Below are positions 30,604-44,405 of a stretch of 64,000 nt of DNA, one piece after another. Source of the DNA: Kappaphycus alvarezii (lineage: Eukaryota; Rhodophyta; Florideophyceae; Gigartinales; Solieriaceae); NCBI GenBank assembly GCA_002205965.3, contig NADL03000019.1:310001-374000 (forward strand), given 5' to 3'. The first letter of the stretch is position 1. Every line of letters starts with the position of its first letter. The translations under genes were made by a program, and so were the position numbers. The notes below the pieces were generated by a model that did not search any database, had not been told where the DNA came from, and saw nothing but the letters and a program-made list of their open reading frames with translations.

Positions 30604-33600
30604 TTTTTCTTGAATTTCTGCATCTTGCGCTCTTCTTCTTCTTGATCCTTACCCTCCATATTTTGAAGGACCTCTTCCAGCATTCTCATATCTTCAGATA
30701 TGGAAATCGACATATTCTTATTCTCTTTGCAAAGGGAATCTTCTTTCATCCTCTGAATGTCGTCCTTTGACTCGATATTATCGCAGGAGGAAACTTATTC
30801 GGGTCTCAAATTTGCCCTAGAATTACAGTCCTCATCTGTTTTAAACCCAGAATCATAATCACCACATGCCATGTTCATTATCCCTCGAGCGTACCCTACC
30901 GTTATAAGATGTTATTAGGTGATTTGTGTCTCCATGGTAACTCTTGGACCTTTATTGAGAGTGGATAGACCAAAAGGGTGATATATCATGTTTAACATTG
31001 ATGTTAGCAATGAAGAAAAAGGATGAAATGTGATGGTGTTGTACTTAGGACGAAACGTTCTTATCTTAAAGGAGAAAAATCTACGATACAGATTGCATTG
31101 CTATAAGATAATTATTTAAGATGTCTCGTGGTACTCTAGTCATACATAGTAGGTTCACGCTTAATAAATTAACAAGGTTTATTTATGTGTTCAAGTGCTG
31201 ACTTGAGGTGTTACTTAAGTAACAGAAACGGAGTACAGTATAAGTAAGATATGAAGATATCATAAAATATAGGTAATTTGGTACTGCAGTTACATATTCT
31301 TATCCTATTGGGACTTGCGTTGTCAAAGGAGAAGTAATTGTTTCTACCCCTAGCCCAATATCCCATATTATTTCAACTTCATTTACGTAGTTCAATTCAT
31401 AGATTAGTTCGTTCAAATCACCTTATAATAATAGAAATGAGGGAACAAAAAATCTTTGGATGTATTTTCCAATAGTAAAGGCCTCATTACGACAAAAAAA
31501 TAAATACAGAGTCAAATTGCGGTTCATTTTCTCATATGAAACGGTGTTTTAATAATATACTGTACGTTGAAGTGGCCATTTTCCATTTATATTTTGCTGT
31601 ATACAATATTAATAAGATAAAAGCACCCTTGCCGTATTTTCGAAGAAAATACTTCTAAATCAACACTTCAACTTGTTCAATACAAGCCAAACTCGCATTT
31701 AGTTACAAGAGAACTCTTTATATCCTTTGTCGTAATTAAAAGCTGTATCTCAATTTGTTACCACGTTTACAAATAGTATAAGAAGCAGATTTATTTTATT
31801 TCTGCAATAGCAAACTAAAAGCGCTGTCTCTGTTAACATATTAATAATATATCTCTCAGTACAAGTAGAAATATAATAACTTAAAAGCCGTTGCAAAATT
31901 AAATGTCAGGTACCATGTTACTGAAATACCAGAGGAAAAACAATCTCAAGTAGAGGAACGCTGTTTTTGTATCCTGCTACTTTATTCAAAGAATGATCAT
32001 GTAAATCATTGCGTATAAGGACTAAATTTTAGCGTATCTCGTTCCTGCAGACAGCAAGCATATTTTTAAATTTATCGCAACAAAAAGTACTTAGTTAATG
32101 AAGTAGCACGGTAAATTTCCATATGATATGAGATTAATAAAACTTCTGTTGTATAGAACGCAAGTGAAACTTCCTTCCTTGTTCTTAAATTGGATAAAAA
32201 CAAGTTGATATGGTATTTTTTCTAATAACGCACCCATTACAATTTTCACTACCGTATTACTCATTAATAATTTTTTATCATATATACTCATTGAGGTATC
32301 TATACTTCTGTAATCAGAAAATGAACCTTTCAATACATCAAAACAAGCTTCTCTTAAATTAATTAATGCAGTAATTCAGTATTTATCAAGTAATAATTCA
32401 GTGAAACCAAGCAGTTATTGACTAAATGCTTTAAGACGACTCACCCTGCTGGATTACATGCACTTTAATTCTCGTTTACGTGTATGTGCTGGGAACACAC
32501 GAAATAATCAATTTCATTACCGTTGCCAGTACTCCCTAACCCTTTAGAATCCAGCTTAAACTTATTTTTATCAGCAACGGCCTAATTCCTTGCTACTCAT
32601 ACGGGTTTTTTTATGTCGGAACGGGATGTATGCTGTTCATCTATCCTTTTAAACATAATTTTCGACATTTTTTGCTATATATTGCTGAATATTTTAAAAA
32701 AGTACCATGTGCTAATCCTGTTGCGATAAGCACACGGGAATTTTAGCACACACCTCATACTAATGTTCGCGATAAAATCTTCATGAGGACTAAATTTCAT
32801 AATATTGTAACTCATATTACATCCTATATTAATTGAAATTATTTCATGTTTGACTAACTCATGTGTTCTTTTGCTACAAATCTATACCAAAGAAAATGGG
32901 AGCATATCTATCGGGCCCTAGAATCATTATACAACACCGTAGAGAGATTTATAGAAGCTTAAATCGAGTCGTATCCGAATTCATCACCGCTCCGCAGATT
33001 ATCTCCCTCCTTATCCATAATTTCACAAACTTCCCCTGAAAACTACGGGCGGCTACGATTATTCCAGTCTAAATTTATGTATTACTTTATATTGGCGATT
33101 TTTAGCCCTTCCTTCTAAACTCCTCCACTTCTGGTAATCTCCGTCCACCACTAATTTTCTCATATCTGAGCTCCATTCCTCAATATCAAGTCTGTTCAAA
33201 TTTACATCCTCCCCTCGTCTGTAACTACAGTCCCCTACCCTCATCTCTTCAATAAACACTAACTGCCTTCTAAGCCTTCCAGATGTTGTAGCTGCATTTT
33301 CTTTATACGCCCTTTGATTGGATCTTTACCATCTTCAGCTATGGTGGAAAATCTCATCTCAGATGAATCTACAGTATTCGAGTAAAAATAGCGACACAAA
33401 GCGATTAAGGAGTTAGTAGATAATTATATTTACTGTTCTCTTTTCTAGTAAGCTCTTCACTAGGAAGTGTGGAAATATGATGGAATATGGGATAAACGTG
33501 CTCAATGAAAATGGAAACAACCAAATTGACTTACTACATCACCAGTTTTAGATACTCAAATACGTCTTCTTTTGCGCAGTATAAATAGATTCATAAAGAA

Positions 33601-36600
33601 CTATTATTCTCCACACCGCACTCATAATTTCAATCGGTATATCCTTAATCGAACAACGAAGCTTCCCGAAAACATGTCCTAAACCACTGATACTACGCAA
33701 AGGCACTCAAAACATTTACTGTGCCCAATCGTTCCTGTAGTCAGTCTGCCAGTCTTCCCTTACCCGGTTAATGAAGGTTACGAAACCATTTCCCTCCACA
33801 TCTTGTTTTCAGTATGTTATTGATCACCACCATGGTCCCAGGAAAGCCGTTCTGGAAGGTTTTTAAATTTCAAGGAAATAAAACTCGGGAAAGATATTGG
33901 AGCAACCACATCTGAGCTTTTCAATTGCCTTACCGAATGTAAAAATGTCTCCAATATAAAGTAATATTGCGATTTACTTGTTTCTGACCTACCCAGATGA
34001 CTCTTTTTTATTTCACCTTTGTCGAGGTTAATTTTTTTTCTACGAATATCTGGCTCAGTAAGACAACATTTAACATTTCAACACAGAAATCTACCGGTTC
34101 TTTTATATGTATGTCATTCGTCTATTACACTTGTACTGCTTCATCCTCGAAGTCCAAGTTATAAAATGATCCTACTTTTAGCAGTGGCATTCTGCACTCC
34201 ATTTTTCTTTTCAGAATGAGAACATGAAAATATACAGCATACACTTCCAAAAATCTCTAGCAGAGTGACCTTTTATAATTTCATTAATACTTCACGTTTT
34301 TGGAAACTAACAAACCACTAACTGCTCCTTCGTGAAACTCGGGAAGGTCAACACGGAAAGGATCTCAACGCAAGATAAATTATTTTGATAGATTAAACGT
34401 ACTCTTTCCGACAGGCTGTCATTTAAAACATTAAATTTAGCATTATTTCGTGCTTTTCTCTCGCTCTGGGCGTTTGATTCTGTTCTTTCTCCCGCCAGTT
34501 CTTTTTTAGCCTTTCTTTCTTCCACCGTCCACTGCCTTTTTCACGCGATTCTCAAAAACATCACTGTACTCATTATCTCCAAACACTGTTCCGAACTTGC
34601 AAAAAAGCTAATAGAAATGAAAATTTGCATCTCCTCGAGTCTTAATATTGAACATTATGCAGGAATTACTGCAGCTAATTCTATCTCTCGTAGATAATTA
34701 TACCTTCCAAACATCTCAAAAGAACTACCTACCGAACTTTTTCGATAACAATGGAGTTAGTCACATTATTGATGCCGAGAAGAATGTTTCCAAAGAGAAG
34801 AACAGCCGTCTTAAATTGATTTTCATCATGAATTGCCGAAGACGTTACAGTATTTACGTATCGAAAAGAGAAACAGAGTAAGATGATCCCGTCACGAAAG
34901 CTCTTTGGTACTATAAACGGTATGCGCTAAAAAGAACCAGATCTGCAGAAGCTGTTTCCTTTTTGGACATTATTTAATTCAGTTTTTCGATAGAGAATTC
35001 GGTAGCTGCCTTATGAATGCCATTTTGTGTTGACATTAGTACAAGGAAGTGATAGGTCTCAAGATATGACTTGAAAGAAAATTGTGTGTATTTTTGGCTA
35101 CAATTAGGTATCTACTCTATAGATTGAGTCTTATTCGAATTAAAGCCTTTGAAAGGTTCATATCAAATTTGCAATTTTTCGAGTAGCGGCTATGACTCTC
35201 ACTGTGCAAGTTTTAGCCAGCATCTCTATTACATTGAAAGAACCCACTAAACCCCTGCCCTCGACTATGTGGTTATTTGGAGGGCTAATTGTCGGAAGTT
35301 TTTAGTCTCTTTGATTTAAGGGCTCGAGAATACTATATTGTACCTGACAACTACATGTATTTACTTATTAGTTACAAATTAACAGTCATTCAGTACTATT
35401 TCTAGATAAAACTTGAATTACTAGCAACAATGCATATCTCTAGATTCTGCTCCTTATGTATACACAAATTACAAAAAAATCATACTAGATCGCAAGTAAC
35501 CATCTTCTGCAGACTTCAAAGAGGCAAATATAACTAATTTTTCTATCTTAATCAATATTAAGCCATCATAGCTTCAAGAGGAAATCATGACTCGATATAC
35601 GGCTGTTGAGAAAAATCAGAAATTTTACACTTTTACATCAATTTTCAATGAAATTTGTGGAATTGAAAAATGAGTCCCCAACAAACATTAGATAAAACAA
35701 GAATCAACCAAAATGTTGGACACGACGCTGATGGAAAAATTAACAATGATAAGACCAACGAGTCTCACAATGAGATTCACATCTATATATACACCGAGAC
35801 AACCAAATAAGGGTAATGAAAGCGATCAAGATAGATTTTGAATAGAAAATTGAAAAAAACAGGTGGACAGAATGCAAGTGGCAGTATGTTTATGAAAAAA
35901 AGTAACAGCGAGAACGCTGTGTCCTTATTTTACAACGTAGTGTTAAGAGGCCCCTGAATCCGAGCAGACGTAAGTAAGCGATGCCAGCATTTTTTGCTGC
36001 ATCCCTTCTTTAACCTAAACACCTGAGGCAACCTAATCCAACAAACAACTAGATAAAGCAACATGTATTTCAAGTAACAGTTAATGCTCCCGTGCCAGTA
36101 AATTTATAGCAGCACTCCTTCACAGTACATTTATTTGCATTGTACTAATTTGCACTGCACTAATTTGCATTTCTCAGTAAATAAGCGCTCTTTAAGTTCT
36201 GCTTTCTTAGCTATTTTCTACTATTCAAAGGTGGTTTATTATGTTTTCAGAATTTCATGAAATTTGTTGATTGCTGATGATTTGTACCGCTAAATATTCC
36301 TCATTCTGCTACTTGTATGATTTTTCAGTAATTTACGTTACTCAACTACTGTGCTCTTCAGCAATTTCAAGAAATATTCTTCTTTTTTAAAAATTTTTTT
36401 AATCCTGTAGTTTTTAGTTATAGAAACGTCTGCTGTAACCTTCTAGTCTTCTACAAATATTAAGCAGGGGTACAGAAGAGGCTTAAATGCGGATAAGAGA
36501 CACCTATTCTCTACGGCAATACTCTTTTTGATTAGATAAGTAGTATATTTATGGGGTTTTTATGCATATTTTTTTCAGAATGCAGGGATATATAGTTGGA

Positions 36601-38840
36601 GTATGTACGTGAACAAGCTTCCATTCGACTCAATGTTCTCTGCTTTCGTCCGTCGTAGGGTGTGAAGAGCCACTTTATCTTAATTGTTTGTTCAAGTTGG
36701 AGCATCTTTGGAAGTTCCACGTTCTGATCTACTTATGTCTTTTATTTGAAGTTGTATTTTTGTTATGTAATTATCTCGAGATTTTCGTGCGGTGTCCAAT
36801 TGGGCGAAATGCCTATATCGCTACTCTGGAGGTTAGGCTTGGCATTATGCTTGGAAATTACTCTGTTGTTTGTGGTTCAAGCTGCGTTAGCCCCGCAGTG
36901 TTTGACTAGCGCTGTTTATTTCTACTCGTTCGGCTTCAGCGGGTTTACGAAGGACTTTGTTTGTATTTCTAGCGTAAAAGCTCTGAAGTTTGGATTCTTT
37001 TACACTCAGCTTAGCTCAATAACCAGTGTTTGCGTCTTATACTTCTATTAATGATATGCTATAATGGGGAATTAACATGAACTATTCTGTACCTTCCAAA
37101 AAATAATGAGATCCTCGCTACAAAAATCGATGCGAATCGTGTCAGCCCTAAAAATACCATACACAAAGACAATCTCATACAACAGCTGTAGGGAATAGAT
37201 CCCAGCCAAAACAAATAACGTTATAATGCCTTTCAATCCTAACAATAAAATTAATAACCTAGGATGTGGACCGGTTGTCTTGAAAAGTATTTTAAGCAGT
37301 TCTGCGAAGTACTGTACAATCAATAGCTCTATATGCTGAATTAGAATAAACAGGTGCCGAGATTTGGAATGATGTATTTACTTTCGAATAATTTACTTCT
37401 AGGAGTTGATTTTGTCCTTGCTAGCTTAGAACAACAGACTAAAGTACTGCAGTCAAAGTTCTTGATGCTCCTTGATATTCTTGGATATTAAATTATGTCC
37501 TTGGCGGTTGTTTGGAGGGAGTCCATTCGCATAAATACCCATCACCGGCCTATTGTACCGTATCTTCCCATGTTCTGAGGACGGTTTAGCGAGATCAAGA
37601 GTGGAGCTTTAAGTTCTATAGAGCTTTAACCTACGAACACTGTAATCAGGGATAATGATTAATCCTCCCTTAGCCACACTTGAAATTGTTCGAATCATAT
37701 AATTCAGCGTGTAACATGAGATGTACTCCTAGAGCAGACATATTTTGGGACAGTAACCAATAGGTATCTCTCCACTCAAAACATTCAGAAAATATATCCT
37801 CCTAATTTAAATGACATTTCAAATTACTTTTGCTACAATTGGACAGTAATTATGTTTGAACAAGTGCTTAAATAAGTATGTCCGACCATTTTGTGGGAAA
37901 ACGGACTTAATGTGGTTAAAACGTATCATAATTACTCCTTTATTTTTAAAAAGAACAACAGAAGCGATTCGAGCCGAAAATGATTCTTAATTACAATTTA
38001 GGATTTGCTGGTGTGAAAAAGCCGGATAATTAACTGCGAATCGAGTTACTTTTAGTTCTCCAGACCTTTTGCCTCAATTTATGTACTCTAATTTCTAATT
38101 TTTTGCTCATCATGTTATTGTTCCCGAAGATCGTTGGCAATGCGTCTCTCATTCCAAATCTATCAAAGCCTGCCCGGGGGACAAGAACTAAATACGCACC
38201 ATCATCTGATCTTCATTAATTTATATTTTCTTCTGTGCCCACACGGCTGATGCGGAGGCAAAACTAGAAGACCCGTGGACATTCAAAGAAATGGGCACAA
38301 TAGAAAAGCTGTGCGTGACGAAGTTACCGTACATCCACAAAGTAAATCTCTACAGGGATACTACGAGGGCGATGAACATCTTGGCTAGGGTAGAATACAA
38401 AGCAGAGAACGCGAATTTGTTTGAGTAGTTTCACGAAAGGTGGTAATGATGGGGTATTTTACTTCATCCTCTGACACTTGTGGCAGGGCGAATCTAAACG
38501 ACTTCACGAAATTTTTACTGTAAAATAGTTCTAAAGGGTTACAGTATTGTCCTGAATTCGGTCACCGCATAGAAAGAGAAACTTTTTCAATTCTTAATTC
38601 AAGAAAGGGGTAATAAATTCGGAGAAAGTGTGAGATCGATCAATTACGACTCCAAAGGCACGAAAATGAACCTAAAAAAAGAGTAGAAAGCTTGAGAAAG
38701 GCTTCCGAAGAAGATAGTCGGGAGGAGACCGAATTACAATGCTGGGATAAACCCATCTGATGTAGGGAGAACAATTTCACACAATTCGCTGCCCAGGAGA
38801 TTGGAGAAACATATAAAAGTGCCTCTGAAAAAGTAGAAGA
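30604..38840. other. AT-rich gene desert
   Basis: About 8.2 kb with no recognisable coding sequence. 30,555-30,749 (minus) is a Glu/Lys-rich coiled-coil-like ORF next to the gypsy remnant. 37,072-37,323 (minus) and 36,688-37,051 (plus) are short hydrophobic ORFs, as expected by chance from T-rich DNA. No RNA gene or ordered array was seen. Confidence 0.5.
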
Positions 38841-39300
38841 GAAGATTGGGAGTGATAGTGTTGCGGATAGACGATTCAAGGTGGGAGATAACCATGATGG
38901 CGAACGTTTTCTGGTTAATGATCTGGAAGCGCGGCACAGTATCGATGGCGAGGGGGCACGACATGGAGATGGCAGAGCGCGGCGGGGTGGTGATGGAGAG
39001 AAAACGCTGGTTGTTGACTATGAGGATGGCGTATATGGAGATAGGAAGGAGAGGTGTGGTCATGATGATGGTAAGCTGGGCGCGGTCATGATTATGGGAG
39101 TATGGGCAACTACCGTGATGGCAAGGGAGTGGAGGGTCATGATAAAGATAATTATGAGAAAAGTGATGATGATAGAAGTCTTCGGACGGAAATTAGAGAA
39201 ACGACAGTTGGGATGGAACTGCAGATATGACGGTCAGAGAGGGAGCATACCCATTGCGACCGATACGAAAATAGAAACCTTAGATTGAGAGTAGATACGC
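38841..39300 (+). repeat. purine-rich low-complexity stretch
   Basis: Long GA/GGA-biased sequence with recurring GATGATGG and ATGGAGA words. The open frames here (38,846-39,288) are products of low complexity and I do not regard them as genes. Confidence 0.5.
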
Positions 39301-39859
39301 AGAGAATGAGAAGTAAAGGCGAATTTAGTGCCAACGGAATGAGCTTGATCGAAGGTCAAGTCAACAGTCAGTGGAAAGGAGATAATCAAGCAGGGTACAG
39401 TATTGTGAGAGATCGGAGGCCGCAAGGTTCAGAGAGAGATGGCTAAAAACAAGGTGGCACGAGAAATATCCGGAAATGCAAAATTTCGAATAAACTGTTG
39501 CTAGAAACTCGTTCCTCTCTACAAACTTCGGTCTTCTTCATCCCTTACCTTTGATTTTTCAAAACGACTCTTCTCGCCTATTTTCTTTTAAGAACAAACT
39601 TCTGAAATGACTTTTCCCCAACGAATCCAAAATCACTGTAAAAGTCCATTTTCCATTTTATCTCCGAGGATTTGTGTTCTGCTTTTCGAAAAAGAAATCT
39701 TTCTACTCGTGATCCGCTTCGTCCTCAAAATCAGTTCCGATATTTTCTCAAGCAGATTTTTTTTATCGTTGCCCTGATTGCGTGCAAATTCAGAGCTGCG
39801 ACGTGTCCTGGCATATTTTATTTCGTCCAAGGCCGTGAATCTTTCCGAAGACATCCCCC

Positions 39860-39867
39860 TATTTAAA
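39860..39867 (+). promoter_or_regulatory. TATA-like box of acidic-protein repeat copy II
   Basis: TATTTAAA, 96 bp before the ATG at 39,963, matching the arrangement in copy I. Confidence 0.5.
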
Positions 39868-39962
39868 GTTTCGACATCAACGTCGTTGAAGCAAAACACC
39901 CGCCACCAACCCCTCCATACAAGTCATCCAGAGTCCGCAGCCCCTTCAAGGCCACGGCCTTG

Positions 39963-40130
39963 ATGGCTAATGGACCAACTGACTATGATGATTATTGTAG
40001 GAGAATGGACGGGGAATGGGTTCGGGAGTGGATCCGTCAGCACTGATTCGAAGAGGCAGAGGAGGCAGAGAAGGAGGTAGAGGCAGAGGAGGAGGAGGAG
40101 TTAGATGAAGAGGGGCAGAGTAGGAAGTAG
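39963..40130 (+). pseudogene. acidic-protein ORF of the repeat family, copy II
   Basis: ATG at 39,963. The frame runs to TAG 40,128-40,130 with one internal TGA at 40,044-40,046. Residues 4-20 (GPTDYDDYCRRMDGEWV) align with copy I; after the internal stop the same frame gives a Glu-rich run (FEEAEEAEKEVEAEEEEELD). The stop lies where copy I has Phe, so it could be a TGG or TTT codon changed by mutation. Confidence 0.55.
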
Positions 40131-40845
40131 AAGAGGACGATGCTAAGGATGACTTTTAAGAATCGCAAGGTGAGGAGGACTGCGTGGCCCCGTGTGAGCC
40201 ACTACTGCACAACGGTGGGGGAGCTGCTGTGGAGGACGGAGGTGAGAGTGGGCATCAATCGTTATTTTTGACTCCCTGACCGAGTCTAAGAGGAGGTTGA
40301 AACTTATGAAGAAGGATTGGAGGAGCTGGATATGTCCAAGGGGGCTATCTGTCAATTTCGGCCATTCAACTGAATTTGTAGTGACTGCATTCGGGGTATT
40401 TTTGGAGGAATTTTTTGGCTCTGATCTCGAGAACTAACGTTGTGAGGATTAAATCTAAATATTTATCCTTATATTAGCTGCCGTTAGTCTTTCTCGTTCT
40501 TCTTGATGCCATTTGATTCATATTTTGGTACTTACCATGTTTGTTTGAGATTTGATAGTCAGCCAAAAAGTATATATGAGCTGAGTAAACTGCTTCCTAT
40601 TGTGGGGGTAAAGCAATTTGGCCGATAACTTCAAGTCATTCCCAAATGGTTGGTAACTTGAGAGTCAACTTCAGACCAAGAGGCATTTCTTTCACGCTGC
40701 ACACAGAGCATAAGTGGTAGACCCTTCTCTTCTATAATCAATTGTAGCCCTCTGAAACTGTGGTCCTTACCCACCTCTTTCTGTTCGCTCAACTATACGA
40801 CAGTAGCAATTTTTTCGCTAGTAAAACCTCTGTAAGTAATTTGCT
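40131..40845 (+). repeat. acidic-protein repeat family, copy II: 3' region
   Basis: From ~40,390 it aligns with copy I (reverse strand) and copy III: GGCTCTGATCTCGAGAACTA, GAGTAAACTGCTTCC (~40,581), TGTAGCCCTCTGAAACTG (~40,743), CTGTTCGCTCAACTATACGA (~40,781). Confidence 0.75.
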
Positions 40846-43800
40846 GTGATTATTTCTTCTTCGGACGATTAATCTTTATCATATACTTTCGTGTGTTATG
40901 TTGGTGACAAAGATACAATCGCTCCCAATGTACAATGAAGCAAGTCTACGAGGAAGAGGATAATGGGGGACCTGCCTGTTTCGCGTGACTATTTTAATCT
41001 TTTCGCATGTGTATGTCACCCTTTTGTAAGTATTTTTACCGCTGTAGTCACCCTTAGTTCCACAAATTGTCTCCCTTGGTAAGCACATATTTGAAAAAAA
41101 ATAAATAAATAAATAAACATTGGCAATTGCAGGAATATTATGACATTATCCCCTTTATACTTGCATTCTTTTAAAATAATATACATATTATTCGTTACTT
41201 ATGATGTATCGTGCATTAGTTGAAATCAGTATTTTCGAAAATCACAGCTATGTGCGTGGTATCTCACATCAGGCCCCTGTTCAGGCGCAATTTCAACACT
41301 CTAAAATTAATTTTAAATGTACCAATCCGATTGTTGCATCCTTTAACGTGAAAGGTGACCTCTTAGAAACATTCTGCGTGCTCATTTCTGAGAAGAATCC
41401 AAAATGACAGTACAATAATACATTCATCTCACCACAGATACTGTTGAATTTATATCACTCCAAAAGCATTCTGCTACCCACACGCCTCCATCGTCATTTT
41501 TATCTCTCTTTCTAAGTCCTCACAGTACCTCGCTGTATTGCCACAACTCACAGCGCTGACCGTGCCTCCATCATTAGTACAGTTCTCTTGTCGACATCTC
41601 CGCTAACTGGTGTGTCTGTCTCTGTACGCGTGTCATCTGTAGTGTCTTCACCATCATTCGTAATGCCTATATCAACGTTCGCACAACTTCTGGTTGTCAC
41701 TTCTGCACGTAGTGCTCTGCAAGCTTCTGGGAGATTAGAAGACGCTACAGAACTCCCTACATCACCCCTGCATATTTCTGTTGTATCTCATTCAAATTAC
41801 TCACAGTTAATCCCACCTCGACAGTTCACCGTCGTATAGTATCTTCCTGTTATCATCGCTACCCAATAACTCCTTTCCCCCACACCATAACCTTCAGCCT
41901 CGAAGGTTTCAAATATATCAGCTCGAAAGCGTGCAAGTTGAAGAGGTATATTTCATGTAAGAGGTCGAACAAGAAATGGGCGGAGTTCTGCACGACAGTT
42001 TCAGAAGGTTAATGCATCAAGTAAATGTCACAAAAGAAGCATAAAATGGAAGCTTGTTCACAAATGATGAATTGGCGTAAAATTCTCGTCTTTCTTTTCC
42101 CTCTGCCATCGACATAATGCATTCTGATCGGAATTTTAGAACTATGGACTACTCCAGAGCTAGTTTCTTAATGCTTTACTGCAAATATATATCACAAAAA
42201 GATTGGCATGGATCAATAGGAGTATTTTGTTGAGTTAGCTAGCAATAGAATTGCTTAGAAAGTCTTACGTATATCGGTTCCTGGGATTTTTTTGTATTCC
42301 CACGGTGTTCTTGTTTCAGCCTCTCTCAAGGTCTTTCATTGTCGCGTAAATTCGATTTTTCTGTTACCTCTCTAGGCATGGTTTGGTTTATAAACTCTTA
42401 TGTTCTGTATTTTCCAGCGGAAGGAATTTGTAATCATTCAGATAGCGCCTGGAACTCAAAACAGAATTAAACTGTCCTTATGACTAATATTTAACGAATA
42501 CCTACTTCAATATGGTCTGTTTTTATCTCCCGATCGCACGGCTGCCACGCTCGAAGATGACCTCTAAGGGAATTTGGTAAATGATAATAAGTTGAAGAAA
42601 ATAAGCACAAGAAATCCATATAAAGACGGCACAATGTTGTTGCTCTTGCTTATTCTTTGTTTAGGACAACACTTAAGTTAAGATTCAGGCGGTGTCATGA
42701 GATACCATCAACAAAGGTAGAGAAATATTTGATGCTCTGCTAGCAAGAAGAAGATAGGAGGCCTTGACTAGACTTACTATTACCGCCGAAAAAGGTTTCG
42801 GAAAGCTAGAAATGGTTCAAAAGCTCATCGTTCGAGGAATTTGGTTCATATTTGTCATGCTGGAGCTTTGCTCAAGTCTCATCCTTTTTGGACAATTTTT
42901 TTTCATGCAAAGCATACATAAGGCATTTTTACAGGTAGGAATGAGGCGGCTTCCGGGTGCAATGCTAACGACTCGAGTATGTACGATAGATATGTTTCTT
43001 TTATAATTGAAGATCGTCCTGACATGGGGCCCTTAAGCAAGTATACCGACAAGTTTTTCCGTTGTTAATAATTCTATTTAATGCAGACATTCACAAAGTT
43101 TGCAATCATGAAACTTTGTAGGGACAAATTATCAAAACTATTTCGATTCTGATGCTGCCCCCTTTCTTTGTTTGGCTCGCTATTGTAATAAGGGGTAGCA
43201 ACTACACGAGTACTACCGCAGTTTAATATCTTATTAAAAAATCTATCCAGTGCTTTTCGGCTTACAATTACACACGACCACTCGAATAAGACGAAAGAGT
43301 TTTTCAGACCACTGAAATAGAATTCTCAGGGTGCTGACCATCGATCAACAATGTGAAGGCTGTTTCATTCTTATTCAATTTCGTATAATTAGGAAGTTTG
43401 CTGGACAAAGTCTGAAACAGAAAGCCCGAAGATCAGGTATTTTCTGCCATAAATACATAACTTGTGGGCTCCTGGTCTAGTTCTGAATGTTAAATCTACT
43501 CTATGATGTGATATATAATGAAGTAGCAGGACTTTATCAAGCTCTTCACAAACAATGTTAAGCTTGGGAATATGCGAGTGTGTTATATTGTCTGAAAAAG
43601 ATAACCCATGAATGGAATGCTCCTCGGATTCCGTAGCTCTCATTGACATCCATAGGGCCGCTTCTGCCGACATCTGTCCTCAATGTGCGCAGTCATGGTT
43701 TCATATGTTGAGATTAAGGTAAGCAATTTTTTACCCAGAGTGTCACAGTGTCTACTGGGTAAAAATGCTGATCCTTTCTCCACAAAGATAAATTACGAAT

Positions 43801-44096
43801 TGTTTAAGCCCTTGCTTACCCGGGAACACATAGTGCATCTAAAGCACCAAAATTTCATTAGATCAACTAATTATTGTCTCCATGTTTCATATTCAGAGAA
43901 TGATCTTTTGCCGTTCACTCCAGTTTACGTTTAAAGCACTGCTGCAGATCTTTTTCGGGTATTTTTGCAAACAAAATCCGAGGTTATTGTTTCCTGTATT
44001 AGGGAGCTTAAGCCACCGTTTGTGAGCACTTTGTGAGCTAAATTTCGTACTAATAATTACATCACTGTCAGCTTTTGGCAGAATTTTGGCAGTTGT
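40846..44096. other. intergenic, AT-rich, no gene recognised
   Basis: Scattered short ORFs only. 41,588-41,839 (Ser/Val-rich) and 43,389-43,673 (minus) are the longest, with no domain. A small AAAT microsatellite lies at 41,094-41,117. Confidence 0.5.
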
Positions 44097-44405
44097 GGTG
44101 AGCAACGGCGCTCATATATGGTCAGTTGCTCACGCGTATTTCAGCACGTTTTCTGCAACAGCTGTTTCATCTTGGCGGAAAAGAAAGCCCAACTCGGGAC
44201 GACCTCTGCCTGGACTGGAGACTTGACGCACACCAACTCCCTCCCTCAAACAACGCTGTTGAGCCTCCGCCGTGGCTGAAGTGCGAAATGAATCCTCTAG
44301 TGCGCGCCGCCTCAGTCCAGTCAGGCACCTGATTCTTCATTCCCTCCCATCGCTCTATCAGACGCCCCATCAGCCCCTGTCGAGGCTCTTTGTGTCAATA
44401 ACCGG

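Noticed and set aside
38846..39288. Overlapping Met/Arg/Gly- and Asp-rich ORFs
   Set aside because: Products of purine-rich low-complexity DNA in two frames, with no domain and no start context.
44098..44133. GTGAGCAAC/GTTGCTCAC as a Harbinger terminal repeat
   Set aside because: The two arms are only 18 bp apart, and no matching end is found beyond the transposase at 46.2-46.5 kb.
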